Counted from the first letter of the stretch, positions 18,113-28,156 are shown. The stretch: DNA of 64,000 nt from Methylobacterium longum (GCF_022179385.1 NZ_BPQS01000015.1:60886-124885); one strand, 5' to 3'. Numbers and translations are program-made. The notes: generated by a model not told the origin, from the letters alone.

Positions 18113-20695
18113 ATGACCAGCACCGCCCCCCAGCCCGTCGAGCGCTACAACGCCAAGGATGCCGAGCCGCGCTGGCAGGAGGCCTGGGCCGCGCAGCGCC
18201 TGTTCGAGACCGACAACGGCGACCCGCGCCCGAAATACTACGTGCTGGAGATGTTCCCCTACCCGTCGGGGCGCATCCACATGGGCCACGTCCGCAACTA
18301 CGCGATGGGCGACGTGGTCGCCCGCTACAAGCGCGCCCGCGGCTTCAACGTGCTCCACCCGATGGGCTGGGACGCCTTCGGGTTGCCGGCCGAGAACGCC
18401 GCCATGGAGCGCAAGGTCAACCCGCGGGACTGGACCTACGCCAACATCGCGTCGATGCGCGACCAGCTGAAGGCCATGGGCCTGTCGCTCGACTGGAGCC
18501 GGGAGATCGCGACCTGCGATCCCGACTACTACAAGCACCAGCAGCGCATGTTCCTGGACTTCCTGAAGAAGGGCCTCGTCACCCGGCGCACCGCCAAGGT
18601 GAACTGGGACCCGGTGGACCATACGGTGCTGGCCAACGAGCAAGTGATCGACGGGCGCGGCTGGCGCTCCGGCGCCCTGGTGGAGCAGCGCGAGCTGACC
18701 CAGTGGTTCTTCAAGATCACCGATTTCGCCGAGGATTTGCTGACCGCCCTCGACGGGCTGGACCGCTGGCCGGAAAAGGTCCGGCTGATGCAGAAGAACT
18801 GGATCGGCCGCTCGGAAGGCCTGGAGGTCCGGTTCAGCCTCGCCCGGCCGGTGGCCGGCGCCGACGATTCGGTGACCGTCTACACGACCCGGCCCGACAC
18901 GCTGTTCGGCGCCAAGTTCCTGGCGATCGCGGCCGACCATCCCCTGGCGGCCGCCCTCGCGGCGGACCGGCCGGACCTGCAGACCTTCATCGAGGAGTGC
19001 CGCCGCACCGGCACCGCGCAGGCCGCGATCGACACCGCCGAGAAGCACGGCTTCGACACCGGCCTCACGGTCCGCCATCCCCTGGACCCATCCTGGGAGC
19101 TGCCGGTCTACGTGGCGAACTTCGTGCTCATGGAATACGGCACCGGCGCGGTGTTCGGCTGCCCAGCCCACGACCAGCGCGACCTCGATTTCGCGAACAA
19201 GTACGGGCTCGGCAACACGCCGGTGGTCTGCCCTGAGGGTCAGGATCCGGCGGGCTTCGTGATCACCGACACCGCCTATGTCGAGGACGGGCGGATAATC
19301 AACTCGCGCTTCCTCGACGGGATGAGCACCGGCGAGGCCTTCGAGGCCGTGGCGCGACGTCTGGAAGGGGAGGGGATCGCCGCCCGCAAGGTCCAGTTCC
19401 GTCTGCGCGACTGGGGCGTCTCCCGCCAGCGCTACTGGGGCTGCCCGATCCCGATCATCCACTGCGAGTCCTGCGGCCCGGTGGCGGTGCCCGTGGCCGA
19501 CCTGCCGGTGACGCTCCCCGAGGACGTGTCCTTCGATCAGCCCGGCAACCCGCTGGAGCGGGACGCGGCGTGGCGCAACGTGACCTGCCCGCATTGCGGC
19601 GGCCCGGCCCGGCGTGAGACCGACACGATGGACACGTTCGTCGATTCGTCCTGGTACTATGCCCGGTTCACCGCGCCCTGGCTCACGGATGCGCCTACCG
19701 ACCGGGCCGTGGTCGATCGCTGGCTGGCGGTGGACCAGTATATCGGGGGCATCGAGCACGCGATCCTGCACCTGCTCTACGCCCGGTTCTTCATGCGGGC
19801 GATGTGCGAGACCGGCTGGGCCGGCACGCCCGAGCCCTTCGCGGGCCTGTTCACGCAGGGCATGGTGGTCCACGAGACCTACAAGGACGCGGCCGGCGCC
19901 TGGGTGCCCCCGGCCGAGATCCGCTTCGCCACCGAGGAGGGCGAACGCCGCGCGTTTCACGTGAAAACTCAGGCGCCGATCACGATCGGCTCCATCGAGA
20001 AGATGTCGAAGTCGAAGAAGAACGTGGTCGACCCCGACGACATCATCGCGAGCTACGGGGCCGACACGGCGCGCTGGTTCATGCTGTCCGACTCGCCGCC
20101 CGAGCGCGACGTGATCTGGACCGAGGAGGGCGTGCAGGGCGCGGCCCGGTTCGTCCAGAAGGTCTGGCGGCTGGTCAACGCCGCCGGGCAGGCGACCGGA
20201 GACGGCGCGGCCGACCTCGCCGTGCGCAAGGCCGCCCACCGGGCGCTCGCCTCCGTCCAGGACGATATCGAACGGCTGCGCTTCAACCGCTGCGTCGCCC
20301 ACATCTACACCCTGGCCAACGCCCTGGAGGATGGGTTGCGCGGTCCGGTCTCGGCGAGCGCCGCGCGGGAGGCCGCCGGCATCCTGGTGCAGCTGATCGC
20401 CCCAATGATGCCGCACCTCGCCGAGGAATGCTGGTCGGTCCTCGGCCGCGGCAACCTCGTCGCCCAGGCGCCCTGGCCGGAGGCTGAAGCCGGGCTCCTC
20501 GTCGAGGACGAGATCACCCTGCCGGTCCAGATCAACGGCAAGAAGCGCGCGGACGTCACCGTTCCGCGGGAGGCCGACGCCAAGGCCGTCGAGGCCGCGA
20601 CCCTGGCGCTGGAGGCCGTCCAGAAGGTGCTGGACGGCAAGGCGCCCCGGAAGGTGATCGTCGTGCCGGGGCGGATCGTGAACCTGGTGGTGTGA
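18113..20695 (+). CDS. leuS: Leucyl-tRNA synthetase
   Basis: An 860-residue class I aminoacyl-tRNA synthetase charging tRNA-Leu in the cytoplasm. The HIGH-type motif [16 protein letters not shown] lies near residue 46, the CP1 editing domain contains [13 protein letters not shown] and the T-rich site, the zinc-like insert CPHCGG follows, then the conserved [15 protein letters not shown] and [17 protein letters not shown], and the KMSKS motif is [13 protein letters not shown]. The ATG at 18113 gives the standard N-terminus ([15 protein letters not shown]). The gene is flanked by two direct copies of the 115-bp repeat and carries a degenerate parS sequence at 19953. Confidence 0.98.
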   Translation: MTSTAPQPVERYNAKDAEPRWQEAWAAQRLFETDNGDPRPKYYVLEMFPYPSGRIHMGHVRNYAMGDVVARYKRARGFNVLHPMGWDAFGLPAENAAMERKVNPRDWTYANIASMRDQLKAMGLSLDWSREIATCDPDYYKHQQRMFLDFLKKGLVTRRTAKVNWDPVDHTVLANEQVIDGRGWRSGALVEQRELTQWFFKITDFAEDLLTALDGLDRWPEKVRLMQKNWIGRSEGLEVRFSLARPVAGADDSVTVYTTRPDTLFGAKFLAIAADHPLAAALAADRPDLQTFIEECRRTGTAQAAIDTAEKHGFDTGLTVRHPLDPSWELPVYVANFVLMEYGTGAVFGCPAHDQRDLDFANKYGLGNTPVVCPEGQDPAGFVITDTAYVEDGRIINSRFLDGMSTGEAFEAVARRLEGEGIAARKVQFRLRDWGVSRQRYWGCPIPIIHCESCGPVAVPVADLPVTLPEDVSFDQPGNPLERDAAWRNVTCPHCGGPARRETDTMDTFVDSSWYYARFTAPWLTDAPTDRAVVDRWLAVDQYIGGIEHAILHLLYARFFMRAMCETGWAGTPEPFAGLFTQGMVVHETYKDAAGAWVPPAEIRFATEEGERRAFHVKTQAPITIGSIEKMSKSKKNVVDPDDIIASYGADTARWFMLSDSPPERDVIWTEEGVQGAARFVQKVWRLVNAAGQATGDGAADLAVRKAAHRALASVQDDIERLRFNRCVAHIYTLANALEDGLRGPVSASAAREAAGILVQLIAPMMPHLAEECWSVLGRGNLVAQAPWPEAEAGLLVEDEITLPVQINGKKRADVTVPREADAKAVEAATLALEAVQKVLDGKAPRKVIVVPGRIVNLVV
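19953..19968. other. parS-like site (degenerate)
   Basis: CGTTTCACGTGAAAAC inside leuS matches 13 of 16 positions of the parS consensus and retains the intact palindromic core TTTCACGTGAAA. It encodes FHVK in leuS. It is probably a weaker ParB site; the match could also be chance, though the 12-bp core is unlikely in such GC-rich DNA. Confidence 0.6.
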
Positions 20696-20744
20696 GGCGT
20701 CGATCGGCTCATCCCACCCGACATCTACTTCCGCCCGCCACGGT

Positions 20745-20858
20745 CCTCATCCTGAGGTGCCGGAGCGTAGCGGAGGCCTCGAAGGAGCCCTCCAGTCATC
20801 GCCGCACTCCTTGGAGCCCTCCTCCGAAGCCCGCTGGCGCGGTCACCTCAGGATGAGG
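20745..20858 (+). repeat. Palindromic intergenic repeat, copy B
   Basis: A 114-bp element bounded by the perfect 13-bp inverted arms CCTCATCCTGAGG and CCTCAGGATGAGG. It is nearly the same as copy A at 17784-17899 and in direct orientation, so that leuS sits between two direct repeats about 2.9 kb apart. It also lies just after the leuS stop, where its hairpin could act on the leuS mRNA 3' end. Confidence 0.85.
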
Positions 20859-20965
20859 GCGGGGGTGGGATCAGCGGATCGCAAGGCGATGACGGCTCTG
20901 CTGTGTAGGGCCTTTGTGACGGCGCCGGTGTCGAGGAAGGCCCTCGTCGCGCCGCGTGTCGCCGC

Positions 20966-21751
20966 TCACGGCGCCGCCAGCGCCGGATCCTGCCCGCTGG
21001 CCTCCAGGCCGCGGCGCACCAGCCCGTCCCGCTTCGCCGACGCGATGAAATCGGCGAGGTACGCCGCCCCCGCCGGACGCCCGACCGGCAGGCCCATCGC
21101 CTGCGGGATCTCCATGAAATGTCCCGGCAGCAGCCGCACCTCCGGGTGCGTCGCCGCGTAGCCGGCGAGCGGTTGCTCCACGCCGGCCGCCACCTCCAGC
21201 CCGTCCCGCGTGAAGGCCGTCACCGCCTCGGACGAGGTCGGCGCCCGCACCAGGGTCGCGTGCGTCAGGGCGCGGGTCAGGAACAGGTCGTAGGCGCTGC
21301 CACGTCCCACCGAGACGCGCACGCCGGCGCGGTCGACCGCCTCCAGGCTCCGGATCGGCGAGGCTGCCGGCACGAGGTAGCTGCCGGCGATCAGCACGTA
21401 GGGATCGGTGAAGGTGATGCCCTCGGCCCGCTTCGGATCGATCGCCAGGAAGCAGATGTCCCAGGTCCCGGATCCCGCCGACCCGGAGACCGCGCCCGCC
21501 CCCGGATAGGTCACCAACGCCACCGGCACGCCGAGCCGCGCCGCCAGCGCCCGCGCCAGGTCCACCGATACGCCGGCCGGCCCGTCCGGGCCCCCTTGAG
21601 CGAGGACCGGGTTGCCGAGGTTGATCGCCGCCCGGAGCGTGCCGGTCGGAGCGAGGTCGTGCAGGATCGCGGGATCGGGTGTCACGGGTTTCGTCTCCGC
21701 GCGGGCCAGGGCCGGGAGAAGGAGCAGGCAGAGGGCCGCGGGGATCCGCAT
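20966..21751 (-). CDS. Extracellular solute-binding protein, family 3
   Basis: A 261-residue periplasmic binding protein with signal peptide MRIPAALCLLLLPALARAET. The bacterial SBP family 3 pattern is visible: LRAAINLGNPVLAQ, GVSVDLARALAARLGVPVALVTYPGAG, WDICFLAIDPKRAEGITFTDPYVLIAGSYLVP and VGRGSAYDLFLTR. Such proteins usually deliver amino acids to ABC permeases, but no permease gene is adjacent. It may serve a transporter encoded elsewhere or act as a sensor domain alone. It ends in a short Ala-rich tail. TerC lies immediately upstream (10-bp gap) and is probably cotranscribed. Confidence 0.88.
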   Translation of the reverse strand: MRIPAALCLLLLPALARAETKPVTPDPAILHDLAPTGTLRAAINLGNPVLAQGGPDGPAGVSVDLARALAARLGVPVALVTYPGAGAVSGSAGSGTWDICFLAIDPKRAEGITFTDPYVLIAGSYLVPAASPIRSLEAVDRAGVRVSVGRGSAYDLFLTRALTHATLVRAPTSSEAVTAFTRDGLEVAAGVEQPLAGYAATHPEVRLLPGHFMEIPQAMGLPVGRPAGAAYLADFIASAKRDGLVRRGLEASGQDPALAAP

Positions 21752-21761
21752 TGGGCGCCCG

Positions 21762-22535
21762 TCAGACCTGCCGTGCCGCGCCGCCGGCCGGGGCCTGCGT
21801 CCCGGCCTTGGCCGCTCGCCTGCGCCGACGGACCAGCATGTTGAGCCCCTCGACGCCGGCCGAGAAGGCCATCGCGGTGTAGATGTAGCCCTTCGGCACG
21901 TGCGCGCCGAACCCCTCGGCGATCAGCGTCATGCCGATCATGATCAGGAAGCCGAGCGCCAGCATCACCACGGTGGGGTTCCGGGCGATGAAGGCCGAGA
22001 GCGGCTCGGCCGCGACCAGCATCACCACCACGGCGACCACCACCGCCACCATCATCACCGGCACGTGCTCGGTCATGCCGACCGCCGTGATGATCGAGTC
22101 GATCGAGAAGACGAGGTCGAGGAGCAGGATCTGGCCGATCGCCGCGCCGAAGCCGATCGTCCCGCCGCGCGCCCGCTCGGTCTCCGGCTCCGGATCCACC
22201 GTGTGGTGGATCTCCTTGGTCGCCTTCCAGAGCAGGAACAGGCCGCCGCCGATCAGGATCAGGTCGCGCCAGGAGAAAGCCTGGCCCAGCACCGAGAAGA
22301 CCGGCTCGGTCAGGTGCACGATGAACGCCACGGTGCCCAGCAGTCCCAGCCGCAGGATCAGCGCGAGCCCGATCCCGATGCGCCGCGCCCGGGTCTGCTG
22401 ATCGGCCGGCAGCTTGTTGGTCAGGATCGAGATGAAGATCAGGTTGTCGATCCCGAGCACCACCTCCATCACCACCAGGGTGGCGAGGGCCGCCCAGACG
22501 GCGGGTTGGCCGGCGAGCGCGATCAGGTCCGTCAC
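21762..22535 (-). CDS. TerC-family membrane protein
   Basis: A 257-residue integral membrane protein with seven or so hydrophobic helices and the two acidic signatures of the TerC family, [16 protein letters not shown] near the N-terminus and [17 protein letters not shown] in the middle. TerC/Alx/YceF proteins are implicated in metal-ion (often manganese) export and tellurite resistance; no ter cluster is present here. The GTG start at 22535 overlaps the stop of the lipid-kinase gene (GTGA), so the two are translationally coupled. The C-terminal tail is basic ([12 protein letters not shown]). Confidence 0.9.
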   Translation of the reverse strand: MTDLIALAGQPAVWAALATLVVMEVVLGIDNLIFISILTNKLPADQQTRARRIGIGLALILRLGLLGTVAFIVHLTEPVFSVLGQAFSWRDLILIGGGLFLLWKATKEIHHTVDPEPETERARGGTIGFGAAIGQILLLDLVFSIDSIITAVGMTEHVPVMMVAVVVAVVVMLVAAEPLSAFIARNPTVVMLALGFLIMIGMTLIAEGFGAHVPKGYIYTAMAFSAGVEGLNMLVRRRRRAAKAGTQAPAGGAARQV

Positions 22536-23485
22536 AGGCGGGGGGCCTCGCTGGTCGGGAACAGGCGGCTGCCCAGGGCGGCGAGGTCGAGCGGGGCGGG
22601 CCCGCGCACCGGTTCCGGGGCGAAGACCTGCAGGATCTTCGGGATCACCTTGAAATGCGCCGGCGTCTGGGTGGTCAATTCGCCGTCGGTGTTCACCGGC
22701 CGGGGCCGGCGGGTCGTGAGCTTGATCTCCTGCGCGTGGAAGGCACGCACGTCGGCGGCGCGCCCGTGCGTGCCGCGCCGCAGGGCGGGGAGCAGCGCGA
22801 GCAGCCGCCACCAGTGATTGATCTCCAAGCTGTAGAAATCGAGCTTGCCGTCATCCACCGCGGCGCTCTCGGCCACCGTCATGCCGCCGCCGTAGTGGCG
22901 GCCGTTGCCCACCGAGACCTGGATGGTGGTCACCTTCTCGACCGTGCCGTCGTGCTCGATCGTCACCGTGAAGGGCCGCACCCGGCGCAGCACCCGGATG
23001 GCCGCCACCGCGTAGCCGAGCACGCCCCAGGTCTTCTTCGATTCGGCCGTGAGCTCACCCGCGAGTTCCGCCGAGAAGCCGACGCTCGCCACGTTGAAGA
23101 AGTAGTGGCCGTTGACCCAGCCGAGATCGACCGGCCGCGCCTGCCCGGTCGGGATGAAGCGGGCCGCCGCCAGGGGATCGAGCGGCAGGTCCAGCGAGCG
23201 GGCGAGATCGTTGGCGGTGCCCAGCGGCAGGATGGCGAGCGGGAGACCGGTCTCGACCAGGGCCGGTGCGGCGCAGTTCATGGTGCCGTCGCCGCCGCCG
23301 AGGATCACGAGATCGACCTCGCCGGCCCGGGCCCGGATCACGTCGCAGCAATCGGCGTCCGGCGGCGGCTCGACCGGCTCGATGCCGCCGTCGCGGAGGA
23401 TCTGGCGCACCTCGTCCAGGTCGAGGCCGCCGTTGCGGGCTTTGGCGTTGCAGATCAGCAGGGCCCGGCGCGGGGCGGTGCTCAT
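22532..23485 (-). CDS. Diacylglycerol/lipid kinase (YegS-like)
   Basis: A 317-residue cytosolic lipid kinase with the DAGK catalytic domain: [13 protein letters not shown] at the N-terminus, the nucleotide loop [16 protein letters not shown], and [19 protein letters not shown]. The second domain has [17 protein letters not shown] and [12 protein letters not shown], matching the conserved DGE motif of YegS/BmrU proteins. It presumably phosphorylates a diacylglycerol-type lipid. The order kinase-TerC-binding protein on one strand, with 4-bp and 10-bp junctions, indicates one operon. Confidence 0.9.
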   Translation of the reverse strand: MSTAPRRALLICNAKARNGGLDLDEVRQILRDGGIEPVEPPPDADCCDVIRARAGEVDLVILGGGDGTMNCAAPALVETGLPLAILPLGTANDLARSLDLPLDPLAAARFIPTGQARPVDLGWVNGHYFFNVASVGFSAELAGELTAESKKTWGVLGYAVAAIRVLRRVRPFTVTIEHDGTVEKVTTIQVSVGNGRHYGGGMTVAESAAVDDGKLDFYSLEINHWWRLLALLPALRRGTHGRAADVRAFHAQEIKLTTRRPRPVNTDGELTTQTPAHFKVIPKILQVFAPEPVRGPAPLDLAALGSRLFPTSEAPRL

Positions 23486-23787
23486 CGTGAAAACCCGGGC
23501 TGCGGGCCGGATGGCGTCTCGATCTGGGGTTGGGCCACGGGATCCTCGATGCGCGGCGGCGCGGAGCGGGAGGGCGCCTGGGAACGGTCGAAGACCGGGC
23601 GAGGCCAGGACTATCCCCGACTTGGTACCCAAACGCACGAACGCAACCCCATCATCCCCGCAATCCCGGGCTGGTCGCGGCCGCGCAATCCGGCAGGATG
23701 GGGAATGTGCCCGCGCTGTCCCCGGACCTTCCGGGACTCGCGGGTGCGTTCCCAGCCACGTCCAACCCGGCCGCCAGGAAGGCACCG
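23486..23787. promoter_or_regulatory. Divergent promoter region
   Basis: 302 bases separate the lipid-kinase gene from the plus-strand secreted-protein gene. Both promoters must lie here. The segment 23600-23670 is somewhat less GC-rich. No regulator site or RNA could be assigned. Confidence 0.4.
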
Positions 23788-24696
23788 ATGCCCGCCACCG
23801 TTTCCCACCGCCCGCACGCCCTCGCGCTCGGCCTGATCCTGCCGCTGGCCATCGCGGGCGCTGCCTCGGCCCAGCAGAGCGCGGCCCCGCTCTCGGCCTG
23901 GGTGGATCCACCGCCCCGCACGGCCGCGACGGTGCCCGGCGCCGCGACGGCGCTTCCGCGCGATGCGGCGCCGGGCGGCCGGGACCGGGCGGGGATCGCG
24001 GTCCAGGACGTGGTGGTCGCGCGGCGGCCGGCGGACCGGGCGCAGGATCGAGCCGGCGAGGGCCGGGAGGCGCGGCCCCTCCGCCAGGCCGCCAGGCCGG
24101 AGCCCCGCGAGAGCGCCCTGCCGAAGACCGCCGCGACGCGGCCTCCGGGGCCGAAGCGGGCCGCCGCCCTGGAGCGCTCGGTCGGACGGGGAACGCCGCA
24201 CCGCCACGGCCACCTGGGGTACCGGTACGCCGAGGCGCCGGTCGCCCCCGGCCCGATTCCCGCCGTCTCCGGCGAGCGGGCCGCCGCAGCCCGGGCGCTG
24301 ACCGCCGACTACCTCGTCACCGTCTCGGGCCCCGGCGACGCGATGATCGGGGCGGCGAACCGGTTCTACGCGACCCGCATCCGCTTCTACGGGCACCCGG
24401 TCACCACGGCCGGACTCGCCGCCGAGAAGCGCAGCTTCGTCCAGCGCTGGCCCGTGCGGCGCTATGAGCCGCGGGCGATGAGCACCGCGTGCGACGCCCA
24501 GACCTGCACGATCCGCACCCTCGTCGACTTCCGGACCGCCAACCCGGAGCGCGGCGCGGTCTCCAGCGGGGAGGCCGAGCTGATCCTGGAGGTGGGCTTC
24601 GCGGGCGCCCGGCCCTACATTATCGGTGAGACCGGACGGGTCTTGCGCCGCAGCCTCCAAGCCGGCACCCTGGCACCCTCGCCCGGCAAGGCGTAA
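23788..24696 (+). CDS. Secreted protein of unknown function
   Basis: A 302-residue protein with a signal peptide (HALALGLILPLAIAGAASAQQ, cleavage near residue 28). Residues 30-150 are Pro/Arg/Ala-rich and probably disordered. Residues 155-295 look folded: RAAAARALTADYLVTVSGPGDAMIGAANRFYATRIRFYGHPVT, FVQRWPVRRYEPR, STACDAQTCTIRTLVDFRTANPER, GEAELILEVGFAGARPYIIGETGRVLRR. The late strands with CDAQTCTI suggest a disulfide. It recalls NTF2-like secreted proteins of Rhizobiales, but I cannot name a family. The start ATG 23788 follows aggaagg. Confidence 0.7.
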   Translation: MPATVSHRPHALALGLILPLAIAGAASAQQSAAPLSAWVDPPPRTAATVPGAATALPRDAAPGGRDRAGIAVQDVVVARRPADRAQDRAGEGREARPLRQAARPEPRESALPKTAATRPPGPKRAAALERSVGRGTPHRHGHLGYRYAEAPVAPGPIPAVSGERAAAARALTADYLVTVSGPGDAMIGAANRFYATRIRFYGHPVTTAGLAAEKRSFVQRWPVRRYEPRAMSTACDAQTCTIRTLVDFRTANPERGAVSSGEAELILEVGFAGARPYIIGETGRVLRRSLQAGTLAPSPGKA

Positions 24697-24819
24697 GAGG
24701 CGTCCGGGAAGGTCCCGGGTGCCGTCGGGCGCAGAGGGATACGTCCCGGCCGTCGAACGTTCAGCGAGGCGCACGCGCGCCGGCTTCGTGCCGCGCGGGG
24801 TGGGGCCGGGATCGGGTGT

Positions 24820-26097
24820 ATGACGTCTTCAACGGTGGTGGCGAAACAGGATTCGGGGCCGGCGCGTCCGGCTCTCGATGATCCCGGCCGCACCGCCCTG
24901 CGCGCGGTGATCCGGGCCGAGATCGCGCGCGCCCGTCCGCGCCCGGTGGCCGTGCGGACGCTGGAACTCCTCGCGGAGGCCGCAACCGCCCCCGAAGGCG
25001 CCGGGCCCGGCATCCGGGTGCTCGACCGGCACGGGGCCGTGCGCCTGCGGGGGGAGACCGCCGAGCCCATGACCCTGGCGGACCTGATCGCGGAATTGCA
25101 GGAGCGGCATCCCGCCCTGTTCCTGCCGCCGGAGCCGGTGCCGGAGCCGGTGCCACAGGCCGAGGAAGCCCGGGATTCGGCGCTGCTGAGCAGCGCCTAC
25201 GAGATGAAGGCCGCCACCGCGCGCTTCGTGGAGACGCAGTCGGAGCGGGCCCGATCCCTGGCGGAGCGCTCCTCCGTGCAGGGCCGGGCGCTGGCCCAGA
25301 CCGCCGCTGGCCGGTTCGCGACCCTGCGGACGCGCCTGCAGGGCCGGTTCAACCGGCCGGTCGATGCCGCGCCCGGCGAGACCGTCACGGCCGAGGCCGC
25401 GCGGCCGGCCGATCCCGTGGCGGCCTGGAACACGGGACCCGGCCGGCTCGGTGAGTCCGTGCGCGACGGCCTGGAGGGCCTGCGCGACCGCCTCGGCTTC
25501 GGGCGGGACCTCGGAGACGAGGGGGCCAACCGCCAGCGGCGCTGGCTCACGGGGGCCAGCGTGGCCGCCCTGGTGGCGGTGATCGCCGCGGGACTCGTCC
25601 TGGAGGGCCGCCCGCCCGAGACCGCGCGCCCCGCGGCTCCCGAAGGAACGCCCCCGGCGACGACGTCCAGGGACGCGGCCCCGGCCGCGCCGCCCGCTGC
25701 GGCGCCCTCCGTCCCCGACACGGTCACGCCGCCCCCCGAGACCGGCGGCGATCCCGAGCCCGATTCCACGCCGCCGCCCCCGAATTCCGTGACCGGCCCG
25801 GTGCAGGTCGTCGACACCGCCACCCTGAAGGTGGGCGGCAAGGTCGTGCGCCTGTTCGGCGTCGAGTGGGTGCGGGGCGGCCAGGCGGGGGAGCTGGCCC
25901 GCTACATCGGCAGCCGGTCGGTGACCTGCCAGCCCGCCCCCGGCAGCGAGACCATGAACTGCCTCGTGGACGGGCGCGATCTCTCCGAGGTGGTGCTGTT
26001 CAACGGCGGCGGGCGCGCCTCCCCGGAGGCGAGCCCGGAGCTGGTCGCGGCGGAGGACCATGCCCGGAGCGAGCGGCTGGGCGTCTGGAAGCGCTGA
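24820..26097 (+). CDS. Membrane-anchored protein with degenerate SNase-like domain
   Basis: A 425-residue protein. An N-terminal cytoplasmic part (1-240) has helical segments, including the coiled-coil-like [27 protein letters not shown]. One transmembrane helix follows (LTGASVAALVAVIAAGLVL, about 246-264), then a Pro/Ala/Thr-rich periplasmic linker and a C-terminal staphylococcal-nuclease-like OB fold (VQVVDTATLKVGGKVVRLFGVEW ... DLSEVVLFNGGGRA ... AAEDHARSERLGVWKR). Relative to active SNases, the DGDT metal motif reads DTAT and the G-D-A-P-E motif reads G-V-E-W-V, so catalysis is unlikely; the fold may bind a ligand instead. It starts 123 bp after the secreted-protein gene. Confidence 0.78.
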   Translation: MTSSTVVAKQDSGPARPALDDPGRTALRAVIRAEIARARPRPVAVRTLELLAEAATAPEGAGPGIRVLDRHGAVRLRGETAEPMTLADLIAELQERHPALFLPPEPVPEPVPQAEEARDSALLSSAYEMKAATARFVETQSERARSLAERSSVQGRALAQTAAGRFATLRTRLQGRFNRPVDAAPGETVTAEAARPADPVAAWNTGPGRLGESVRDGLEGLRDRLGFGRDLGDEGANRQRRWLTGASVAALVAVIAAGLVLEGRPPETARPAAPEGTPPATTSRDAAPAAPPAAAPSVPDTVTPPPETGGDPEPDSTPPPPNSVTGPVQVVDTATLKVGGKVVRLFGVEWVRGGQAGELARYIGSRSVTCQPAPGSETMNCLVDGRDLSEVVLFNGGGRASPEASPELVAAEDHARSERLGVWKR

Positions 26098-26329
26098 ACC
26101 CCCCGGTTTCCCGGCGGGGGGGCGGAGCCCTCCGGGGCCTCGGCGAGGGGGACTCGGCGCACCGAAGAAACACGACCCGCGTCCGGAACGGCCTCGCGCG
26201 GCCGTCCAATCCGTGCGCCCATCCCGAGGCACCGCGGGGGACAGGCGGCGCGTGCGGGGGCCGTGGTGTGTACCGTGCGGCTCGTGACGGGCGCCCGCTC
26301 GGCCGCGTTGCCAGGGAGCGGAGGGACAC

Positions 26330-27370
26330 ATGCCGAGCGAGGTTTTCGGTCACACGGCGGAGGGGCAGGCGGTCACGCGCCACGTGCTGAGCCGGCAAAA
26401 TCTCCGGGTGGCCGTCATCGATTTCGGCGCGGCCGTCACGGCGATCGAGGTGCCCGACCGCGCCGGGCGCGTGGCCAACGTGGTTCTCGGCCTCGACACC
26501 CTGGAGGGTTACGAGACCGTCAGCCCGAGCTTCGGCGCGGTGGTCGGCCGCTACGCCAACCGGATCGCGGGCGGACGCTTCAGACTCGACGGCCGGACCT
26601 ACCAGCTGCCCGTGAACGAGGGTCCCAACACCCTCCACGGCGGTCCGGCGAATTTCGGCAAGCGCCTGTGGCGGGTGGAGCGCTCCGAGGCGACGAGCCT
26701 GACCCTGGCCCGCCGCTCTCCCGACGGGGAAGAGGGGTTTCCCGGCACGCTGGACGTCCGGGTCCGCTACAGCCTGCCGGCGGACGGCGTGCTGCGCATC
26801 GACTACGCGGCGACGACCGACCGGCCGACGGTGCTGAACCTCACCAATCACAGCTACTTCAACCTCGCCGGGGAGGGGACCGGCAGCGTCCTCGGCCACG
26901 TGGTGCAGCTCGCGGCCGACGCCTACACGCCCACCGACGCCACTCAGATCCCCACCGGCGCGTTCCGGGCGGTGGCCGGCACCCCGTTCGACTTCCGCAC
27001 CCCATACCCGCTGGAGGCGCGCATCCGGGACGGCGACCCGCAGCTCGCCATCGCCAAGGGCTACGACCACACCTTCGTGCTGCGCGGTCCCGCCGGGACG
27101 CTCCGGCCGGCGGCCACCTGCATCGAGCCGGTCGGCGGACGGCGGCTCGACGTGGCGACCACGCAGCCGGCGCTGCAGCTCTACACCGGCAACACCCTCG
27201 ACGGCACGCTGATCGGCCCCTCCGGGCGGATCTACCGGTCCGGCGACGGCGTCTGCTTCGAGACACAGGCTTTCCCCGACGCCCCGAACCAGCCGAGCTT
27301 CCCCGCCGCTCTGCTCCGCCCGGGCGAGACGTTCGCGGAGACCACGGAGTTCCGGTTCTCCGTGGTGTGA
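26330..27370 (+). CDS. galM: Aldose 1-epimerase (galactose mutarotase)
   Basis: A 346-residue cytosolic mutarotase interconverting alpha- and beta-hexoses. The conserved residues are present: GRYANRIAGGRF (substrate arginine), NTLHGGP (histidine), LNLTNHSYFNL (catalytic histidine), YDHTFVLRG and the catalytic glutamate in CFETQAFPDAPNQPSFP. Length is typical. No other galactose genes are nearby; in this group it is often solitary. Start ATG 26330 follows ggagggaca. Confidence 0.95.
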   Translation: MPSEVFGHTAEGQAVTRHVLSRQNLRVAVIDFGAAVTAIEVPDRAGRVANVVLGLDTLEGYETVSPSFGAVVGRYANRIAGGRFRLDGRTYQLPVNEGPNTLHGGPANFGKRLWRVERSEATSLTLARRSPDGEEGFPGTLDVRVRYSLPADGVLRIDYAATTDRPTVLNLTNHSYFNLAGEGTGSVLGHVVQLAADAYTPTDATQIPTGAFRAVAGTPFDFRTPYPLEARIRDGDPQLAIAKGYDHTFVLRGPAGTLRPAATCIEPVGGRRLDVATTQPALQLYTGNTLDGTLIGPSGRIYRSGDGVCFETQAFPDAPNQPSFPAALLRPGETFAETTEFRFSVV

Positions 27371-27385
27371 GGAGGTCGAGCGGCC

Positions 27386-28117
27386 TCAGGCGGCAGCGGG
27401 CAGCGTATCCCCGGCCGCCGGGGCGATCGGGGACACCGCCGGCGCGGCCGGATGCGGTCCCCAGGTCTCGCCGAGGGCGAGGAGGGCGACCTTGACCGCG
27501 TCGAGGCGCGACGGCTCGCCCGCCGTCATGCCCTCGGCGGCGGCGACGTCCTTCAGGTACTCGTCCCAGGCCCAGCGCCGCAGGATCTCCCGCTTCAGGG
27601 GGCGCAGCAGCCGGGGATGGTCGAGCAGAGCGGCGGGTGTGGCGAATACCGCCGCCGGGTTGACCAGGGCCCGCTCCAGGTCCGGCATGGCCGCGGGGGC
27701 CGGGGAGGCGATGCGTGGGGCCGGCGATGGGGCAGGGGGCTCCGGACGGGCCGGCACCGGACGGGCCGGCACCGGGCGCGCCGCGGCGGATTGGTGCGAC
27801 CGCCGGACCCGCCAGGAAACCGGCCCGGACCGCGCCGCGGGCTCGGCCCCGGAGCTGCCGGAGAAGTCCGGACACCCCGCATGGGCCATCGCCTGCGCCC
27901 GCGTCGGGCTGCCCGATGCCAGACCGGCGGCGCGGCGGTCCGGACCGCCGGCCCAGCCCGGCGGCGGCCCGGTCTCCGCCGGCGTCTTCCCGTCGACGCC
28001 GAGCACCCAGGCGTCGGCCCGGGTACGGCCCCCGGACTCGACGGCGCGGCCAGCGCGCCACGGAGCCGCCGCGGCGGACGGGTTGTCGTGTTGAGGTCCG
28101 ATCCTGCCATCCTGCAT
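27386..28117 (-). CDS. Hypothetical protein with a short VFxxPxxLLxHPxL domain
   Basis: A 243-residue protein whose first ~140 residues are low-complexity (Pro/Ala/Gly/Ser; PVPARPVPARPEPPAPSPAP repeat-like). The conserved part is residues 145-195, ALVNPAAVFATPAALLDHPRL followed by LKREILRRWAWDEYLKD, which resembles the small Rhizobiales proteins with P-x-x-VF-x-x-P-x-x-L-x-x-P-x-L-x-x-x-x-K-x-x-IL-x-x-W. The gene at 28509-28934 encodes a second, diverged copy of this domain. Start ATG 28117 follows a good ggagga. Its position in a three-gene set beside two hsp20 genes suggests a stress-related role; function is unknown. Confidence 0.72.
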   Translation of the reverse strand: MQDGRIGPQHDNPSAAAAPWRAGRAVESGGRTRADAWVLGVDGKTPAETGPPPGWAGGPDRRAAGLASGSPTRAQAMAHAGCPDFSGSSGAEPAARSGPVSWRVRRSHQSAAARPVPARPVPARPEPPAPSPAPRIASPAPAAMPDLERALVNPAAVFATPAALLDHPRLLRPLKREILRRWAWDEYLKDVAAAEGMTAGEPSRLDAVKVALLALGETWGPHPAAPAVSPIAPAAGDTLPAAA

Positions 28118-28156
28118 GGGATCCTCCAGGGTTGCCTCCTCGTCGCGCGCGCCCGG

